Position numbers and translations under genes: made by a program | Notes under the pieces: model-generated | The model's database searches: none | The model's input: the letters and a program-made list of their open reading frames with translations, nothing else | What the model was told of the DNA's origin: nothing | Source: Chitinophagaceae bacterium 26-R-25 | Lineage (GTDB): Bacteria > Bacteroidota > Bacteroidia > Chitinophagales > Chitinophagaceae | Assembly (NCBI GenBank): GCA_029906195.1 | Contig: JARWSJ010000001.1 | Span: 2,108,001 to 2,172,000, forward strand | DNA length: 64,000 nucleotides | Direction: 5' to 3' | Part shown: one piece after another, positions 34,973-44,169 of the stretch | How positions within the stretch are numbered: the stretch's first letter is position 1 | How the letters are laid out: the number at the start of each line of letters is the position of its first letter

Positions 34973-37267
34973 CTATTCAGCTGGAGGTCTGCTACTGATT
35001 GCCTTTCCGAAAGAATTATTCGGCTTGTTACCCATAACAAATATCAGTACGCCGCCTTTCAACAAATCCTCATGGCGAATGTAGCTTTTCGCGTAAGGCT
35101 TGCCATTTAAAGTAGCGCTTTGAATGTAGATATTGTCCTTGCTGTTGTTGGTCGTTTGCACGGTAAAAGTTTTTCCTTTACCCACATTGATCGTTGCCCT
35201 GTTAAACAAAGGACTGCCGAAAACATACACACCGTTTGCAGGATTAACAGGGTACATGCCCAGTGCGGACCATACGAACCAGCTGCTCATCGCGCCGCAA
35301 TCTTCATTGCCCGCAAGACCATCTGGTTTGGTTGTATAAAACTCATTGTTCACCTGGCGCACTTTCTCTGCTGTCTTCCAGGGCTTGCCTGCAAAGGAAT
35401 ACAGGTAAGTAACGTGGTGGCTCGGCTCGTTACCGTGTGCATACATGCCTATAAGACCCGAGATATCGTTTGATGCCTGAGCACCCATATCTCCTTTTAC
35501 ATTAAATAAACTATCAAGCTTAATGGTAAAGGGTTCGTCGCCTCCCATCAGTTTAATCAACCCTTGCGGATCCTGCGGCACAAGCCATGTGTATTGCCAT
35601 CCGTTACCTTCTGTAAAATCTCCGTTTTCATGAATAGAGTTGAAAGGATCGTATGGTGTTTTAAAAGAACCATTCTCCAATCTCGGTCTTACGAAATGAA
35701 TGGAAGAGTCGAAATAATTTTGATAATATTTCGCACGCTTTGCATACAGAGCGGCATCATCTTTTTTGCCCAGTTGCCTCGCCAGTTGCGCGATACACCA
35801 ATCATCAATGGCATATTCCATTCCTTTGGAAACAGATTCATGCTCTTTCTCTGCAGGAATATAACCTTTGGATGCCACATAATTCAAACCAAACTCACCG
35901 TTGTTTGCTGTTGCTTTCATCGCTTCCAATGCTTTCTCACCGCTGAAGCCACGAAAGCCTTTTTTGTAAGCATCTGCGAGTAATGGCACTGCATGATATC
36001 CCACCATGCAATTCGTTTCGCTGCCCATCAGCGGCCACACAGGCAGCTTGCCCTGTTGTGAGTGAATGGCCAACATGCTGTTACAAAAATCGTTGATCTT
36101 TTCCGGCTGAATAAGCGTGGCAAGTGGCGCACAGGAGCGATAAATATCCCACAGCGAAAACACTGAATAATTATTAAAACCCGGATTGTGATATACTTTT
36201 TTATCAGTACCGCGATAGTCGCCATTATGATCGTTGAAAAGCGCCGGAGCTATCATGGTGTGATACAATGCAGTATAGAAAACGGTTCGTTGGTCACTGT
36301 TGTCAGTGCTAAGCTGAATGCGCGACAATGCAGCGTTCCACTTGGCATTAGCAGCTTCTACGGTTTTGGTGAAATCCCATCCCGGCAATTCGGCTTGTAT
36401 GTTGTTCATTGCATTCTCACTGCTCACGGGTGAAATACCGATTTTCAATTGCACTGTACCTGCATTTGCAAAAGTGATCACTCCTTTTGTGTTCACTGCC
36501 TTGAGCGACTTGCCCGCAACCGGTTCATTATTTTTTAGCAATTCCAGTTTCTGCAATGGCACATTGCTTTTTATGGCAAACCACAAACGCTGATCACTGG
36601 CCCAGCCTTTGGAGAAGCGATAACCCACCAACGTATAATCATCCTTTTGCTCAAGGTAGGTGTCTGTAGGGCCGTCCCAGCCAATGCCCTGTTGCAGATC
36701 GATCAACACTTTTGCAGTCTTGTCTTTCGGAAAAGTATATCGATGCAGCGCAACGCGTTCTGTTGCCGTAAGTTCAGCTTTGATACCATAATCCAGCAGC
36801 TGCACACTGTAATAACCCGGCCTTGCCACTTCCTGTTCGTGTGTGTATTTAGAACCGGGATGTGAACGACCAATGATTTTTTTTCCGTTAGATGAATCGT
36901 CCGGTGCTTTGTAAATATTCGGTTGATCCGTATAAGGCATGATCATTACATCTCCTAAATCTCCGATGCCAGTACCGCTCAAATGGGTTTGCGGGAAACC
37001 GATCAGCACATCATCTGAATAATGATATCCTGAACACCAGTCCCATCCTTTTACAATGTTGGTTGGTCCCACCTGCACCGCGCCGTAAGGTACACTCGCG
37101 CCGACAAACACGTGACCATGACCACCGGAACCAATATATGGATCAACAAAAGTTAAGGGCACAGCTTCATTTACAGGACTTTTAAGTTGTGCATTTGCAG
37201 GTAAAACAATTCCACCTGCAAGTACACCCGCTATCGAAAGGCGGGTTAGCATCATTCTATATTTCAT
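34973..37267 (-). CDS. GH92 alpha-mannosidase
   Basis: 764 aa from ATG 37267 (MKYRMMLTRLSIAG), which opens a clean signal peptide ending PANAQ; a start 18 codons upstream is also possible. N-terminal beta-sandwich beginning VDPYIGSGGHGHVFVGASVP, followed by the (alpha/alpha)6 catalytic domain with GNEPSHHVTYLYSF and GNEDCGAMSSWFVWSALG, all diagnostic for GH92. These are Ca-dependent exo-alpha-mannosidases acting on high-mannose or hybrid N-glycans. It is the last gene of the PUL on the minus strand. Confidence 0.95.
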   Translation of the reverse strand: MKYRMMLTRLSIAGVLAGGIVLPANAQLKSPVNEAVPLTFVDPYIGSGGHGHVFVGASVPYGAVQVGPTNIVKGWDWCSGYHYSDDVLIGFPQTHLSGTGIGDLGDVMIMPYTDQPNIYKAPDDSSNGKKIIGRSHPGSKYTHEQEVARPGYYSVQLLDYGIKAELTATERVALHRYTFPKDKTAKVLIDLQQGIGWDGPTDTYLEQKDDYTLVGYRFSKGWASDQRLWFAIKSNVPLQKLELLKNNEPVAGKSLKAVNTKGVITFANAGTVQLKIGISPVSSENAMNNIQAELPGWDFTKTVEAANAKWNAALSRIQLSTDNSDQRTVFYTALYHTMIAPALFNDHNGDYRGTDKKVYHNPGFNNYSVFSLWDIYRSCAPLATLIQPEKINDFCNSMLAIHSQQGKLPVWPLMGSETNCMVGYHAVPLLADAYKKGFRGFSGEKALEAMKATANNGEFGLNYVASKGYIPAEKEHESVSKGMEYAIDDWCIAQLARQLGKKDDAALYAKRAKYYQNYFDSSIHFVRPRLENGSFKTPYDPFNSIHENGDFTEGNGWQYTWLVPQDPQGLIKLMGGDEPFTIKLDSLFNVKGDMGAQASNDISGLIGMYAHGNEPSHHVTYLYSFAGKPWKTAEKVRQVNNEFYTTKPDGLAGNEDCGAMSSWFVWSALGMYPVNPANGVYVFGSPLFNRATINVGKGKTFTVQTTNNSKDNIYIQSATLNGKPYAKSYIRHEDLLKGGVLIFVMGNKPNNSFGKAISSRPPAE

Positions 37268-37364
37268 CGATCGTTTTTTTATTAGCATCAAAATAGGAAC
37301 GCTTGTTTTCATGATTTTCAAGATTATTCAAGATGTTTGGCGTTGCCCTATTAATTCTTAATTA

Positions 37365-39692
37365 TTAATTCTTTTTAAACCAAGCAGTCGGAACCACCTT
37401 CGGCTCACTGCCCTTGTAACTATATTTAAGTTCCAATGAATAGCCACCGCCATACTCTGAAAAATCAACTGCCAGCGAATGTAATCCTTTTTGCAAGGCC
37501 ACCTGCCCTCCTACTGTTTTATCAGGATGCAAACCATCATTATCTACTATTTTTTTATCATCGATAATCAATACACCTCCATCATTGCACATGAGATAAA
37601 AAGTGTAAATGCCTGTTTCCGGCACTTCAATATATCCTTTGAACTTCAAACCAAAAGTTGGTGCGTTGATTGATGAAGGTACTTTAACACCGTCAACCAC
37701 ATACATACTATCGGGAGTTCCTGTAATGGCACTGGTCGTTGCAAATGAACCTTTGTAAAATCCGGCTGCAAGGCCGCTTTTAAGGTTTGCAATACTTTTG
37801 GCTGGCATCAACTGTTGTTCATTGAAATTAAGCGTATACACATCTCCCCTGCGCCCCGCAGGTGTAAAGAGTGCCATTTTCATAACGGCTGAATGCTCAA
37901 GTGTTACGGGCTTTTCCATTACCGGTGATGTGGTCATTGGCACCGAGCCATCCATTGTATAATGCACTTTAAATCGTGATACCGGAGACGCGGCAAAGAA
38001 GGGCGTTTTACCTGTCACCGCGTAATTATCTACAAGGTTTTTAATGTCGGGCAAACGGTAATTTACCTTCAGTTGATCGAGCCTTTCATATTGCGCATTC
38101 AGTCGTTGTAAGTATTCCTTGTAGTTATAACGATGTGCCCATCCCACTTCAGCAAGTGCGGTCAGACGGGGCATGGTCATATAATCGACTCTTTTTTCAG
38201 ACGCTATATTTTCCGTCCATAAGTTAGCCTGCACACCGAGGATACTTTTTTTCGCGTCATCGCCCATGTGGTATCTTCCTGCATCCAATGGGTCGTAGTT
38301 GTAGACCGCAGACAGTGTTTGGGCATCTTCAATGGCATCAAAGTAATATGGACCGTCCGGTGTCATCACTAACTTATTTCCATTCTTTGCAGCGTTGGCA
38401 GGCGCTTTGGGTGCCCATGTGCGCCAGAACATCACCACTGCGGAAGAATCAATTTTTCCTTCAATGACCTCATCCCAGCCAATCAGCGTTTTACCTTTTG
38501 ACTTGAAAAAGGCCAGCATGTAGTCATTGAAATAACTTTGGATCTGGTTTATGTCTGTGAAGCCTTTTTCCTTCATGAACGCTTTTACAACGGGTGATCT
38601 TTCCCAGTATTTTTTGTTCACTTCATCCCCACCGATATGTATGTACTTTGAAGGAAAGAGATCAGCTATTTCAGTGAAAATATCTTTTGCAAACTCCAGT
38701 ACACGTGGGTTGCATGGGCATATTGGATTGGAGAAATCATATGTATTGTTCACTATCAGCGTGTCACAGGTCAGTTCGGGATATATTCTTGCAGCAGCCA
38801 TCATGTGGCCGGGCATGTCTATTTCCGGAATCACTTCTATCTGGCGGCTGGCAGCGTAACGTATGAACTCGCGCATTTCATCCTGCGTGTAAAAACCGCC
38901 GTATAAGGTTTGTCCGTTCTTTTTGATCGTGTGTTGTGCTTCCGGCCTTAAATCCTCGTTGCCGGTGGCATCTGCCTTTGCAATGGAGGCCGAATCATGG
39001 TTGTCGAATGTGCGCCATGCACCCTCACTCGTTAGGCGCGGATATTTTTTAATTTCGATGCGCCAACCCTGGTCGTCCGTTAAATGCAGGTGCAGTTTGT
39101 TCAACTTGTACAGCGCCATCATGTCCGCATATTTTTTCAGGTATTGCATTGAAAAAAAATGGCGGGACACATCGAGCATCATGCCTCTCCAACCAAATGC
39201 AGGCTGATCGGCTATTTGTACGCAGGGCACTGTCAACGTATTTCCTTTTCCGGTTTCTACACCGGCAGGCAGTAACTGTCGCAAAGTTTCCATCGCATAA
39301 AACATTCCGGCACCATCTTTCGCAGCTAGTGTAATGGTTTTCGGAGTGATGTTTAGCGTGTATGCTTCTGTCTCTTTTATAGAAGCATCGTATTTTAAAA
39401 CAATGGCATTGGCTGTAGCTCTGGGTTGGAATTTCAGCGCATTTGCACCAATGTAGTTTTGAATAAGATTTCTTAAAAATCCTGTTTCGTTATAGAATGT
39501 ATTTGTGGTAGAGACTACCAATACCGTTTTATTGCTGATCACAAAATTTCCCGGCTGGGCTTTAAGTTGCGCGGGCTGAGGTATGATGGCGTAGAGCCTT
39601 TGCTTTGTCTGCGCATTCATCGTGCCATGTGCCACGGTTACCACCAGCAAACACAATAATGATTTGAAACCTTGGGTAATGATGCGATTCAT
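37365..39692 (-). CDS. GH20 beta-N-acetylhexosaminidase with PA14 domain
   Basis: 775 aa. The signal peptide ends NAQT. Domains: GH20b N-terminal domain (about 30-150), catalytic barrel (about 155-510) with Asp356-Glu357 in HIGGDEV, a chitobiase-C-like domain (YTMDGSVPMTTSP) and a C-terminal PA14 domain (about 640-770, GYIEVPETGIYTFYLMCNDG). It removes terminal GlcNAc or GalNAc by substrate-assisted catalysis. It lies between GH92 and GH29 in the PUL. Confidence 0.95.
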   Translation of the reverse strand: MNRIITQGFKSLLCLLVVTVAHGTMNAQTKQRLYAIIPQPAQLKAQPGNFVISNKTVLVVSTTNTFYNETGFLRNLIQNYIGANALKFQPRATANAIVLKYDASIKETEAYTLNITPKTITLAAKDGAGMFYAMETLRQLLPAGVETGKGNTLTVPCVQIADQPAFGWRGMMLDVSRHFFSMQYLKKYADMMALYKLNKLHLHLTDDQGWRIEIKKYPRLTSEGAWRTFDNHDSASIAKADATGNEDLRPEAQHTIKKNGQTLYGGFYTQDEMREFIRYAASRQIEVIPEIDMPGHMMAAARIYPELTCDTLIVNNTYDFSNPICPCNPRVLEFAKDIFTEIADLFPSKYIHIGGDEVNKKYWERSPVVKAFMKEKGFTDINQIQSYFNDYMLAFFKSKGKTLIGWDEVIEGKIDSSAVVMFWRTWAPKAPANAAKNGNKLVMTPDGPYYFDAIEDAQTLSAVYNYDPLDAGRYHMGDDAKKSILGVQANLWTENIASEKRVDYMTMPRLTALAEVGWAHRYNYKEYLQRLNAQYERLDQLKVNYRLPDIKNLVDNYAVTGKTPFFAASPVSRFKVHYTMDGSVPMTTSPVMEKPVTLEHSAVMKMALFTPAGRRGDVYTLNFNEQQLMPAKSIANLKSGLAAGFYKGSFATTSAITGTPDSMYVVDGVKVPSSINAPTFGLKFKGYIEVPETGIYTFYLMCNDGGVLIIDDKKIVDNDGLHPDKTVGGQVALQKGLHSLAVDFSEYGGGYSLELKYSYKGSEPKVVPTAWFKKN

Positions 39693-39727
39693 TATTTGAT
39701 ATTTTTATCGAATTATCAGGGGCATGC

Positions 39728-39755
39728 CAGAGACAAGGCAATGCCTTGTCTCTAC
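39728..39755. repeat. GTAG-type REP hairpin (copy C) carrying the GH29 stop codon
   Basis: A single hairpin, arms AGAGACAAGGCA and TGCCTTGTCTCT, with CTAC at 39752-39755. On the minus strand GTAG opens the element, and its TAG (39754-39752) is the stop codon of the GH29 fucosidase. The core differs from copies A, B, E and F but stays complementary. Confidence 0.85.
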
Positions 39756-41980
39756 AGAAAATCCAATTCAGCAATGGTTAAAAATTTTCCTTCACCTTCC
39801 AATGCAGTTGCCTGTACCTGTACATAACGTGCTGTTACAGCTTTGGGAAGATTGAAAGTTCGCGTGGACGGATCATTCACCAGGTTGCCAAATGCAAAAC
39901 TACCTGCTTCCCTCCATGATTTACCATCGTCACTTACTTTAATAATTCCCTTTGCCATCATGCCTCCGCGTATTTTGTTTTGAGGTGTGTAGGCAAAAGT
40001 TTTCAGTGTATAGTTTTTTCCCAGATCGATAGCAATGAGCTGTGGCAGCCCATTTTCATTTGATTGCCACCACGTATTATCGTCTGCATCAAAAGCATTG
40101 ATTGCAGGATGTTGTTTGTCTTCGCTGCTTGCATTCAGCAAGATCCATCGCTCTTTGCTAATACCAAACTTCTGGCTGGCGAGGGAACCACGGTCCTGCG
40201 CCTCGATCACAACAGCTTTCACTTCTCCTCTTTCAACTTTAAAAGGTTGTGTATACAAATTGGAAGACGTTGATGGTTCCGAACCGTCGAGTGTGTAATA
40301 AATTTTGATGTCGCCATTCAGGTTTTTCATGGCGTTTTCACGATGAGGTTTCCAGCCAAAATTATCCTTAGCTGGCGCAATGGTTACCATCCCTTTTGCA
40401 TCACGGCTTATTTGTAACTGCGGCGGTCGGGTTTTGTATTTGTACGCTGCAACCGTTGCTATAGCCGGATCAAACCTGCTTTCTAATATGCGCAACCTGA
40501 ATTTGGAAGAAGTCACTTCGGGAAAACGCAAAATGCGTTTATAGCCGATATTGGTAGCGGAAACAATTTCCTGCCACTGGCCGTTTATCCACGCATCAAC
40601 CGCATGTTTTTCTACACGCTCGCTATGCGTGTCGATTGCTTCCTGTATCATAAACCTGTTGATGGTAATGGGCGAAGCAGTAGTAATCACCAGCTCTTTT
40701 GCCGGATGATCCAATATCATATAAGTGCTCAGGTCCTTGTCCAGCACTGCCCTTGGCCCGGACGCACCTGCCAGTAAATTGTGTCCGTAAGTCTCGCTTA
40801 TTCGTTTTCCTGTTTCCTTTAATACGCCTACATCCTCAGCAGAAAACTTGCCATCTCGGTTCGGCGGAATGTTTAACAGAAATGTTGAATTGCCGCCAAC
40901 CGAACGTTCATACATGTCAAACACATCATCCGCACTGCGCACTTTTTGCGAAGTGTCATCGCGGTAAAACCATCCTTCGCGGATGGATGTATTTGTTTCG
41001 GCTTGTTCATAATGCAAATACTTTGCGTCATACAATTTCTCGCGGCTACCGAGGTCGGCCGCCGTCATATCATGAAAATAGTTTGCCGTATCAGGGTTGT
41101 GTGAATATGCAACAACGTTCCATTCAGTATCACGTGTTCCTCCTGCTTCGTTGCCGCACCACCGTATATCTTCTTTGCCAAATATTACTGCCTGGGGAGC
41201 CAGTGTATGAATAAGTTTTTTCCAGGCGATGTAATTGTATTGCTGGCCGCCTTTTGTTTTTGGAGTGGCTCCATCAAACCACACCTCGCTTATAGGGCCA
41301 TACTCGGTGAGCAATTCAAACAGCTGGTTCAGGAAATACTCATTGTAATCATCGACTGCAAACTGGAATTTCGTTTTGTTTTGAAACGGTCTGCCGGGCA
41401 CTTCTTTTGGTATGGTTCGCGTGGTGTACTTGCTGAGATTGCCATACAAACCATCAGGACTTTCAATCTGGAACAGATCCGCGGGAGAAAGATAAATGCC
41501 CAACTTCAATCCATATTTTTTGCAGGAAGCAGCGAGGGCCTTCAGCACGTCTCCTTTTCCATTTTCGAAATTGGTAGACATGATGCCATGCGTTGTGTAG
41601 CGGCTTTGCCATAGCACAAACCCATCGTGGTGTTTGGCTGTAAAAATTACCATCTTCATTCCAGCGGCTTTCATCGCCTCGCACCATTGGTCGGTGTGTA
41701 ATTCTTTAAGGTCAAAAACTTTCGGATCTTCCTGACCAGTACCCCACTCCCTGCGTGTAAATGAATTGGGGCCGAAGTGTATGAAGGCTATAAACTCATT
41801 CTTCAATGCACTTAGCTGATTATTTGTGGGCACTACATGCGTTGCCTTTTCTATTATGACTTCTTTGCTATCGTTGCCATCAACCAAGATAGTATTCGCT
41901 AAAGGAATGTTTTGGGTTTGTGCAACCGCTGCTGTTGCAGCCAGCACAACTGCAATCGTAAAGGAAAGTTTATTGATCAT
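39752..41980 (-). CDS. GH29 alpha-L-fucosidase with F5/8-type C domain
   Basis: 742 aa. The signal peptide ends VAQTQ. The GH29 barrel (about 45-360) contains AKHHDGFVLW and the nucleophile Asp236 in EVWFDGATP. A chitobiase-type domain (YYTLDGSEPSTSSNLYTQPF, about 575-600) and a C-terminal F5/8 type C/CBM32-like module (about 610-742) follow. The subfamily B-like form often acts on alpha-1,3/1,4 fucose, but this is not settled by sequence alone. It ends LDFL, and the stop codon belongs to REP copy C. Confidence 0.94.
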   Translation of the reverse strand: MINKLSFTIAVVLAATAAVAQTQNIPLANTILVDGNDSKEVIIEKATHVVPTNNQLSALKNEFIAFIHFGPNSFTRREWGTGQEDPKVFDLKELHTDQWCEAMKAAGMKMVIFTAKHHDGFVLWQSRYTTHGIMSTNFENGKGDVLKALAASCKKYGLKLGIYLSPADLFQIESPDGLYGNLSKYTTRTIPKEVPGRPFQNKTKFQFAVDDYNEYFLNQLFELLTEYGPISEVWFDGATPKTKGGQQYNYIAWKKLIHTLAPQAVIFGKEDIRWCGNEAGGTRDTEWNVVAYSHNPDTANYFHDMTAADLGSREKLYDAKYLHYEQAETNTSIREGWFYRDDTSQKVRSADDVFDMYERSVGGNSTFLLNIPPNRDGKFSAEDVGVLKETGKRISETYGHNLLAGASGPRAVLDKDLSTYMILDHPAKELVITTASPITINRFMIQEAIDTHSERVEKHAVDAWINGQWQEIVSATNIGYKRILRFPEVTSSKFRLRILESRFDPAIATVAAYKYKTRPPQLQISRDAKGMVTIAPAKDNFGWKPHRENAMKNLNGDIKIYYTLDGSEPSTSSNLYTQPFKVERGEVKAVVIEAQDRGSLASQKFGISKERWILLNASSEDKQHPAINAFDADDNTWWQSNENGLPQLIAIDLGKNYTLKTFAYTPQNKIRGGMMAKGIIKVSDDGKSWREAGSFAFGNLVNDPSTRTFNLPKAVTARYVQVQATALEGEGKFLTIAELDFL

Positions 41981-42080
41981 TATTTGAATTAAGAATTAGG
42001 AATTAAGAATTAAGAATGCGTTCTGTGTTGCATTTGAAAATGGTCGTAGCGATTTTCGGCGCGTAAAATTCAAATCCGAC

Positions 42081-42143
42081 AAATCATGAAAATCTGCGTT
42101 CTCTCTCCATTTTCAAATTTTCAAATCCTCAAATTTTCAAATT
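42081..42143. repeat. Dispersed A/T-rich repeat, copy 1
   Basis: The stretch with ATCTGCGTTCT followed by CATTTTCAAATTTTCAAATC and CTCAAATTTTCAAATT recurs almost unchanged at 46448-46518. Each copy lies directly downstream of a minus-strand glycosidase gene, this one after the GH2 beta-mannosidase. Confidence 0.7.
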
Positions 42144-44145
42144 ATTGCTTCTTTATATCGTAAAATGATTTCACTTTAATCTTTACAGCGCCATTCAATT
42201 TTGATTTATCAAATTTTATTTTTTTCTCCGTGCCAGGCACCAGATCAAAATAGTTGTCGCTGAGTTTGCCAGTGTATCCTTCTATGTCAACAAACACATA
42301 CTTTGCAAACGCGTCGGCTGAAAGGATAATATTGTCGCCTTCTATTCTCCATTTGATATGTGGGTCAGATAATTTCAGATCAATTGGTCTTACGCTGTCT
42401 CTTGCCGGTCTTACATCATCGCGATAGGCCTCTTTCACGGCGTACCATGCGGCTTTTGGTGCACGATTGTAATAATCCGTTATGCTCCAGCTTGCCACGG
42501 GCCAGCAATCATTCAATTGCCATAAAAGCGTACCCATGTTATAAGGTTCATGACTTCTTTGTATCAGGATCATGTTTTTAAAACCGTAGTACTGCACACA
42601 CTGTGTGACATACACATAATCTTCAACAGAAAGCTTGTTGATCTTTGCCGAATCGATCATGTATTTTTTCAGATAACCTTCAAGCTTTTTATAACCGTTC
42701 CCCGCTTTTTGATGATCCTGCAGCACATCGGAAAACAAATAACGATCCTGTGGTTGTGTGAATTTTAAAACGCTTGCGTAGCCCGGCATTGCTTCCATTC
42801 CGTATTCGCTGATGAATCGGCCCGTTTTGTTTTCAAATACTTCAAAGTCGTCGCCACCCCACCATGTTCCCCAGTAATGACTGTCCCCTTCGGTGAAACT
42901 TCTTTTATCGCCCCAGCCAAATTTTGGCGAAGTAGTGATGTACGGTCTGCTATCATCTACTCCTTTCAACCAGGTTGGAATGCTGTCATGAAAAAGTCTT
43001 GCATAATCGCGCCATAGTTTCACAGAATCTTTTCCGTGAATTCTGAATTGCTCCTGCCATCCCCATCTGTGCCATGCTTCATCATCTTCATTGTTTCCAC
43101 ACCACAGCACAATGCACTTGTGATGTCTAAGGCGCTTAACCTGGTATTGTATTTCTTGTTTAACGTTGGCAAAGAAATCATCATCTCCCGGTACCATGGT
43201 GCCGGCAAACATAAAATCCTGCCAGATGTAAATGCCCAGCTCATCGCAGAGATCGTAGAAAGTATCATCTTCATAAATGCCACCACCCCACACGCGAAGC
43301 ATATTCATGTTCGCATCTTTTGCCATCATCAATACTTTCCTGTATTCGTCTTTTGTCATTCGTGTAACAAATGCGTCGGACGGAATGTAGTTGGCGCCTT
43401 TCATGTACACAGGTTTTCCATCAATGGTAAAATAGAATGAAGTGCCTTTTTCGTCTGGCTTTTGCACGAGTTGTACATTTACCGGAGGAACGTATTTTTT
43501 TTCTTCGGGAGCAACATTATATCCTACGAGTTTTACCTGTTTCCATATACCGCAACCAGTAAGCTTTGGACCCCAATCCCAACCAAAATGAAACTGCGCC
43601 TTTCTTACATAAGCTCGCGGATTATCAGGAATGACATATGGAAGATCAGATTTTGCAATTGAATCCACTTTGTTTTGCGCAGAATGAAAATATATGCGAA
43701 GCGTATTCTGGCCGTTAACCAGCTTATCTTTTACATCTACCTGCCATTGGCGAAACATGTTGTTTGCCTGTAACACCAGTTTTCCATTGAGGTACACATC
43801 TGCATATGTATCCAGACCATCAAATACCAGATCAACTTTCTTCTGGTTTAACAATGCCGATGAAGGTTTAAAAGTCGTCTTGTATTCCCAATCCACTTTT
43901 TCGATCCACTGCACTTTCTTCTCATTGTTTCTGTAAAATGGATCGGGTATTAATTTGTTAGCGAGAAGATCGGTATGTACCTCGCCGGGAACTTTTGCGG
44001 CGTGCCAGGCTGCTTCGTCTTTTTCACGGAATTGCCAGCCGGTGTTGAGCGACATGGTAATGCTTTGTGCGCGGGAATGCGTGGTGATTGCCGCAAGCAA
44101 CAACAGCATTGTGAATTTGAATGATGAAAAATATTTCATACCCAT
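42142..44145 (-). CDS. GH2 beta-mannosidase lacking the second (Ig-like) domain
   Basis: 667 aa; family enzymes are usually about 850. The signal peptide ends SRAQS. The jelly-roll domain (about 28-210) ends in GIWKQVKLVGYN, and after only about 30 residues the barrel segment GKPVYMKGANYIP follows, where an Ig-like domain of about 110 residues is expected. The barrel has Trp-rich FHFGWDWGPKLTG, acid/base Glu353 (GNNEDDEAW) and nucleophile Glu447 (FISEYGMEA), 94 residues apart as in full-length enzymes. The C-terminal domains are also short. The frame is intact, so it is an in-frame domain loss. It should release mannose from the beta-1,4-linked core residue of N-glycans. Confidence 0.9.
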   Translation of the reverse strand: MGMKYFSSFKFTMLLLLAAITTHSRAQSITMSLNTGWQFREKDEAAWHAAKVPGEVHTDLLANKLIPDPFYRNNEKKVQWIEKVDWEYKTTFKPSSALLNQKKVDLVFDGLDTYADVYLNGKLVLQANNMFRQWQVDVKDKLVNGQNTLRIYFHSAQNKVDSIAKSDLPYVIPDNPRAYVRKAQFHFGWDWGPKLTGCGIWKQVKLVGYNVAPEEKKYVPPVNVQLVQKPDEKGTSFYFTIDGKPVYMKGANYIPSDAFVTRMTKDEYRKVLMMAKDANMNMLRVWGGGIYEDDTFYDLCDELGIYIWQDFMFAGTMVPGDDDFFANVKQEIQYQVKRLRHHKCIVLWCGNNEDDEAWHRWGWQEQFRIHGKDSVKLWRDYARLFHDSIPTWLKGVDDSRPYITTSPKFGWGDKRSFTEGDSHYWGTWWGGDDFEVFENKTGRFISEYGMEAMPGYASVLKFTQPQDRYLFSDVLQDHQKAGNGYKKLEGYLKKYMIDSAKINKLSVEDYVYVTQCVQYYGFKNMILIQRSHEPYNMGTLLWQLNDCWPVASWSITDYYNRAPKAAWYAVKEAYRDDVRPARDSVRPIDLKLSDPHIKWRIEGDNIILSADAFAKYVFVDIEGYTGKLSDNYFDLVPGTEKKIKFDKSKLNGAVKIKVKSFYDIKKQ

Positions 44146-44169
44146 TTGATATTTTGAATGCCCGATTTT

